This document shows, one piece after another, positions 59,595 to 64,000 of a stretch of DNA of 64,000 bases. The translations under genes were made by a program, and so were the position numbers. The stretch's first letter is position 1, and the number at the start of each line of letters is the position of its first letter. This stretch comes from Glaciozyma antarctica PI12 (Eukaryota > Basidiomycota > Microbotryomycetes > Kriegeriales > Camptobasidiaceae), in contig KZ627146.1 in the NCBI GenBank assembly GCA_002917775.1, positions 390,112 through 454,111 of the forward strand, read 5' to 3'. The notes beneath the pieces were generated by a model. That model was not told where the DNA came from, did no database searches, and worked only from the letters and a program-made list of their open reading frames with translations.

Positions 59595-61758
59595 CTACTT
59601 CTTTCCAGAGCCTTTCCGGATCTTGCGCGCCTTCTCCCCCTTCGACATCTTCTGCGTCCGCTTGTCGCGCGCCTTCTCCTTCGTCTCGTTCCGACGCGCC
59701 TGCAAAAAGAGGAGTCAGCGACAATGAATGAGCAGCAAGCCAACGAAAAAAACAAACCTTCTTCTCGTCCTTGTCCTCAAACTTCTTCCCCCTCGGCTTC
59801 CGCTCATCGTACTCGCCCTCACCCTCCTCCTCGCTCCCTTCCTCGCTCTCCTCCCCCGACCCCGATTCATCCCCATTCTACCCCTACCCCACCCCAGCAA
59901 CCTCATCTCCCTCAAACTGATCCTCAGCAGCAAAGCGAACCTGCGCCGTGGAAGTCGACGCGCTCTCGCTCTCGCGAATCTTCGCGACTCCCGTGATATC
60001 GGCGTAAATAAGTTCCTTCCCTTCTCCCCGCAGGACGCGAGCGACATCGCGCTCGGGATCGTACACCTGGTCCAAAGCGCGAGGAATGTAGGATTGAGCG
60101 AAGACGGCCTCGTCCGATGCTGAGGGCTTCTTCGACTGCTCCGTCACTCCGTCCTCCCCTTCGTCGTGGTCGACCTCGAGCTCCTCCAGCTCGACGGCCG
60201 TTAGAAGTCGTTCCGCTTCGATCTGCATCTCCTCGTCTGTCTCGGCGCGATCCGAAACTGAGGAAGGGCGAGTGATGTAGTTAAAGGTGCGGGTGAGGCC
60301 GAGGGTATCGAGACCACGCCTGGCGAAGAAGTCGTCGGCGTTGCGGATGTCGGAACGGAGGAAGTCGAAAGCTGCGGGGTGGTCCTGCTCGACCGACTGG
60401 GAGACGTCGATAACGACAAGGTGGCCTTCGTGATATCTTTCGTGTCGCGTATTAGCAAGGCATCGACACAGAGGAAGCTGATGTGGGACTCACAGAACGT
60501 TGTATTCGCTGAAATCGGCGTGTACGAGCTTGCAGCGCACAAAGATCGTTCGCAAAATCACGAGCATCTCGATGTAGAGATCTCGTAGTCGCTCCGCAGG
60601 GATATCGGCATCCTTGAGTCGAGGAGATGCTCTGGAAAGAACGTATCAGCCAAAGTCATAGCGACCAGTTCTGCAGCTGAGGACTCACTGCCACTCGTCT
60701 TGCCCCATGAACTCCATCACGAGGACGTTCTCTCGCACCTCGAACGCCTCTGGCACCCTCATCCCTGCTGTCCGCATCCTCCTCAAGTTCCTCATCTCCT
60801 TCTCCGCCCACAGCCGCACCATCTTCCTCGGGTTGCTCCTCGAGTACCCCGACTTGAATCGAAACTCGCCGCTAACATAGCGATCCCGGTCCTTGAAGAC
60901 GAGAATCGACGTCTTGTAGATCTTGAGCGCGAGGTGCTTTTGCTCTGGCGATACGGCGTGGTAGACGTTCGCCTCCTTGCCCGTGCTCACGCACCCGTCG
61001 ACGCGCTCGATCAGACCGCGACCGATCATCTTGAAGACGATGAGGCGAGTGCGGGGGTCGAGTACCTGCTCGGACGTCGCGCGATCACTTTTGTCCTTGA
61101 CAAGAACCTTCTCCGAACCTCCCTTGCGAGTCGTGGTGGCGGAAGTGGGGTAGAGAGGAGCGAGGTCGATCCGAGCGGCGAAGCGGGAGTAGGTGGCGAG
61201 CTGGTCCGAGACCTTGTTGGTGTGGATCCCTGCCTTGACAGAGGGGTCGGTGGAGGGGCGGGCGGAGACTGCGCGGGCGCGGTTGGAGGCGGGGACGATG
61301 TTGCCTGGTCGGACGGCGGGGTCGGCAGAGGCGACGAGAGCTGTGAAGCGGGGAAGGGCGGCGTGGGTGGCTACGACGTGCTGCCGCATTCGGTTGTATC
61401 GCTTGGTGAAGTCTGGCGCAGAGGCGTTAGCTCGGGTAGTTCCCCTCTTGCAGCTCGAGACGCACCTCCAGAGACGACGTCCCAGTCCTGATCCATGACC
61501 TCGTTCAACCCTCCAGCCAGGCTAAGGTCCAGATCAGAGTTCCAGAGCATCCTCCGAGTTCCACTCCTCGTCGTAGTCCTCCTCCTCGTCTTCGTCGTCG
61601 TCGTCCAAATAGTGCACGCCAACCTCTCGAGGTGCGGCTAGCTCAAACTGAGGCGCAAGAGGAGCGGTGAGGATGGAGGAAGGGCCGGGAACGGGTGCGG
61701 GTACTGGTGCTGTAGGATCTGGTGCGCTGGGTGCGTCCTCGAACTGGCCTTGCGACAT
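59595..61758 (-). CDS. RIO1: RIO1 atypical protein kinase
   Basis: Needed for late 40S subunit maturation. ATG at 61758 (MSQGQFEDAPSAP), then an acidic stretch (LDDDDEDEEEDYDEEW). The RIO domain has KDKSDRATSEQVLDPRTRLI, FKMIGRGLIERVDGCVSTGK, the flexible loop STGKEANVYHAV, LALKIYKTSILVFKDRDRYV, VLVMEFMGQDEWQ, the catalytic loop KLVHADFSEYNVL and the metal motif VVIDVSQSVEQDHP. C-terminal: SYIPRALDQVYDPERDV and the basic tail KARKIRKGSGKK, stop at 59595. At 61537-61563 the acidic N terminus and the following DLDLSLAGGLNEVMDQDWDV are one base out of frame; an 8-bp direct repeat (TGGAACTC on the coding strand, 19 nt apart) marks the spot. No intron of suitable length exists, so an indel is likely. 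Confidence 0.92.
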
Positions 61759-62039
61759 GGTGGGCGGAGGAAGAGAGGCGCGGCCGAAAAAAGTCAGCAG
61801 TCTTCCCTCCTGGTTTGCGTGGTTACGACTTGTCGACTGGAGTGAGCTGTTCTGGGCTGATATGAGTTCTCTGAACAGTACAGGGAAGAGGCAGCGCAAG
61901 CGAGAGCTCTCAAGCTATCCAGCGACAAGGACACAGCAGCTTCAATTCCACGGGCTCCTGTCCTCCTCCTCCGTCCTTCCAATCTTTCCTCCCCTCTCCC
62001 GCTCGCTCCCGCCAACGTGGATCTACTCCAAATTATCCT

Positions 62040-62830
62040 TCAACCCACCTCGTATTCCCAGCCGTTGTCGTTGAGGGAAGTGACGAGTAGCCGATGGAAT
62101 GGAGAGAACGAGGGCGAGAGAGGGAGTGTGTTGCCGTTGCCATCGAGGAAGCTCCACCAGATGCGTCCTTCTTCAGCGCTCGTCGGTCCTCCTCCTCCTA
62201 CGCGCTCGGTGAAGAGTACAAAAGCCCCTGCAAGCCCGACGCCTCTTCCACCATATCTCCCGCCGCCTTCTCCAAGTACCTCGCTAGGCCCATGACGACC
62301 AGAGGTGCGATCCAAACTGCCCTTTCCTCTGCTCGGAGGGGAGATATGAGAGCTGCGATGGCGAGGATGGTCGGCGGGAGCGCGAGGAGGAGCTTTGGGA
62401 GAGGGGTCTGGACTTGAGAGGGGTCGAGACAGAGGGCAGCCGACGCCAGGAGGGGAGGTACGGCGAGGAAGAGGGAGAGCATCCGAGGGAGGTTCGAGAG
62501 GTTTGGCGCAGTGAGGAGAACGAGTCTGCGGCAAGGTCAGGGCGAATCGTTAGCGAGAGGGTGCGACGCGCTCCCGAGGAGAGAGACTCACAAGCTCAGG
62601 ATGACTTGGAGTGCGCTCGCTGCTACACACCAGAGCCACGCGGCTGATTGTGCTTCCCCCACGATCCCTTCGACCAACTCGGCTTGTTCTGAAGAGGACG
62701 CGGCAGGGTCAGCTTGGAGGTCAACAAGGTGACGGTGGGAGGGGAGCTCGCCTTGGCTGTCCAGAACCTCTACAGGGCCTTCGGGTGACTCCTCCTTCTT
62801 GAATGGAGCGCGTTGGCGTAGACTCGACAT
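62040..62830 (-). CDS. Small membrane protein, unknown family
   Basis: ATG at 62830 (MSSLRQRAPFKKEESPEGP). Hydrophilic N terminus of about 55 residues, then spans QSAAWLWCVAASALQVILSL, LVLLTAPNL, MLSLFLAVPPLLASAALCL, LLLALPPTILAIAALISPL and AVWIAPLVVMGLARYL. The first intron is near 62526-62590. The C terminus is uncertain: one frame ends at 62198, while a neighbouring frame continues GAFVLFTERVGGGGPTSAEE and on to WEYEVG with a stop at 62040. Joining them needs either a 35-nt intron, shorter than any other here, or one missing base in the G run near 62230. Start codon lies 121 bp from that of MOB1. I cannot name a family. Confidence 0.58.
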
Positions 62831-62951
62831 CGTTGGCGCGCGGGGAGAGGAAGACAGGCGAGCTGTTGAGCGATTCGCCTCTTGACCTCTCACCTCACAC
62901 TGCGCCCGCTCTCACCTGCTCAAACAGCCTCCAGCCCCTACTTTGCCAGCT

Positions 62952-64000
62952 ATGAGCTTCTTCGGCCAACTGTGCGCTTCTCCTTCCCACCCGACTGCCC
63001 AACAGCAACGCACTGACTCCTAACCAGCTCAAAGCGCGCGACCCTCAAGCCCAAGAAGGTGCGCTCTCTCCTCTGTGAAAAGCAACGGGAAGCAGCGCTA
63101 ACAACGTACGCACCTGCAGATCGTGGAAGGGACGAAGCAGTACCAGCTGAAGAAGTACGCGCGGGCCTCGAGCTGAGCTGGAATGGAACGCACCTGCTGA
63201 CCGCCTTTGTCGCGTCTCGCAGATACGCAGAGGCGACGTAAGCTGCTGCTACGCAAGTGGAGGAACACAGCTAACCTGGTCTACCGCTAGGCTCGGATCG
63301 GGGAACTTGCGCCTCGCGGTGGTGTTGCCTGAGGGAGAGGACCTGAACGAGTGGCTCGCCGTCAACACGGTCGACTTTTTCAACCAGATCAACATGGTGA
63401 GCGTGCTCTGACGTGCTGAGAGGACCTGAGCTGATGGGTGCTCCCGTGGTAGCTCTATGGGACCGTGACTGGTGCGTCCGTTCGCTTTCGATCCATCGCC
63501 CATGCCTGACTTGCAATCCTCAAGAGTTCTGCACGCCTCAAGAGTGCGAGACAATGTGTGCGGGACCTCGGTAAGTCTCTCGGGCAGCTCTGGACGCGGG
63601 AAGGTGGGGAGATGGAGCTTTCAACGAGGAGGCGAGGGAGCGGGAGCTGACTCTTGCGATGCCCTCACGCAGGTTCGAGTACCTCTGGCAAGATGGCATG
63701 CAGTACAAGAAGCCTACAAAGCTCTCGGCACCAGGTGCGCTGCTCAGCCCTCTCGCGCAAAACAACTCCAGCTGATCGCGCTCCTCTCAAGCCTACGTCG
63801 ATTGCCTCATGAACTGGGTTCAAGGTATGTTGGACGACGAAAGCATCTTTCCTAGCAAGATCGGTACGATCTTCCTGCTCTTCACATACGTACGCTTCTC
63901 ACGCTTCACGCCTCGCAGGCGTCTCCTTCCCCAAGAACTTCCAATCGACCATCAAGTCCATCGTTCGTCGACTGTTCCGCGTCTACGCCCACTTGTACAA
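62952..64000 (+). CDS. MOB1: MOB1 kinase activator, 3' end outside window
   Basis: Mob1 binds and activates NDR/LATS kinases (Dbf2/Sid2) in mitotic exit and septation. ATG at 62952: MSFFGQL, then [88 protein letters not shown] (zinc Cys pair), [47 protein letters not shown] and [14 protein letters not shown] at the window edge. Exons 63223-63237 (15 nt) and 63453-63471 (19 nt) are microexons, and exon 1 holds only 20 coding bases. Everything up to the edge is intact and close to canonical Mob1; the last part, including the second zinc pair, lies beyond the window. Confidence 0.96.

Overview
The window is compact, GC-rich nuclear DNA from a basidiomycete yeast. It most resembles the red yeasts (Rhodotorula/Rhodosporidium, Sporidiobolales). 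Reasons: nearly every gene is cut by short introns (about 40-60 nt) with GTRCGT/GTGAGT donors, CTRAC or CTGAY branch sites and CAG acceptors; exons of 13-20 nt occur; neighbouring genes are often under 200 bp apart; and the recognisable proteins are fungal housekeeping proteins. The genus is inferred, not proven. I see no transposon, virus-like element, CRISPR array, rRNA or tRNA.

Layout. 0-6 kb: two + strand genes of unknown function, one cut by the window edge and one encoding a disordered, coiled-coil, C-terminally membrane-anchored protein. 6.3-7.7 kb: a MOB4/phocein-type MOB protein. 7.9-12.1 kb: a Zrg17-like zinc transporter and a WW-domain protein (both -). 12.2-13.0: RidA/Mmf1. 13.3-15.3: a multi-span membrane protein (-). 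15.6-16.7: TOM20. 16.8-18.6: glutathione synthetase (-). 18.7-20.7: a BRD8-like bromodomain protein. 20.8-21.9: a short-chain dehydrogenase. 22.3-23.6: ARF1 (-). 24.3-27.5: CPSF100/Cft2. 27.6-30.8: Bro1/ALIX (-). 31.0-36.4: WDR7/rabconnectin-3 beta. 36.6-37.2: a Tma17/Adc17-like proteasome chaperone (-). 37.9-40.8: Fat1 acyl-CoA synthetase (-). 41.0-41.9: a SAP30-like protein. 42.2-43.4: phosphoglycerate mutase. 43.5-45.1: PP2A methylesterase (-). 45.3-46.4: RPL12 (-). 47.6-48.1: a doubtful small gene. 48.2-49.9: RACK1, with a U24-type C/D snoRNA in an intron. 50.5-53.0: a DUF2985 membrane protein (-). 53.2-57.9: Trs130/TRAPPC10 (-). 58.1-59.5: PIG-M. 59.6-61.8: RIO1 kinase (-). 62.0-62.8: a small membrane protein (-). 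62.95-end: MOB1 (cut by the window edge).

The genes form no operon or cluster; they are general cell machinery: membrane traffic (ARF1, Trs130, Bro1, WDR7), ribosome and translation (RPL12, RACK1, RIO1, U24), chromatin and RNA (BRD8-like, SAP30-like, CPSF100), MOB signalling, and lipid, GPI, redox and zinc metabolism. Many are head-to-head pairs sharing very short promoters.

Caution for readers: six conserved genes (GSH2, BRD8-like, CFT2, RPL12, RACK1, RIO1) need a one-base frame change that no intron explains. This looks more like scattered indel errors in the sequence than like real decay.
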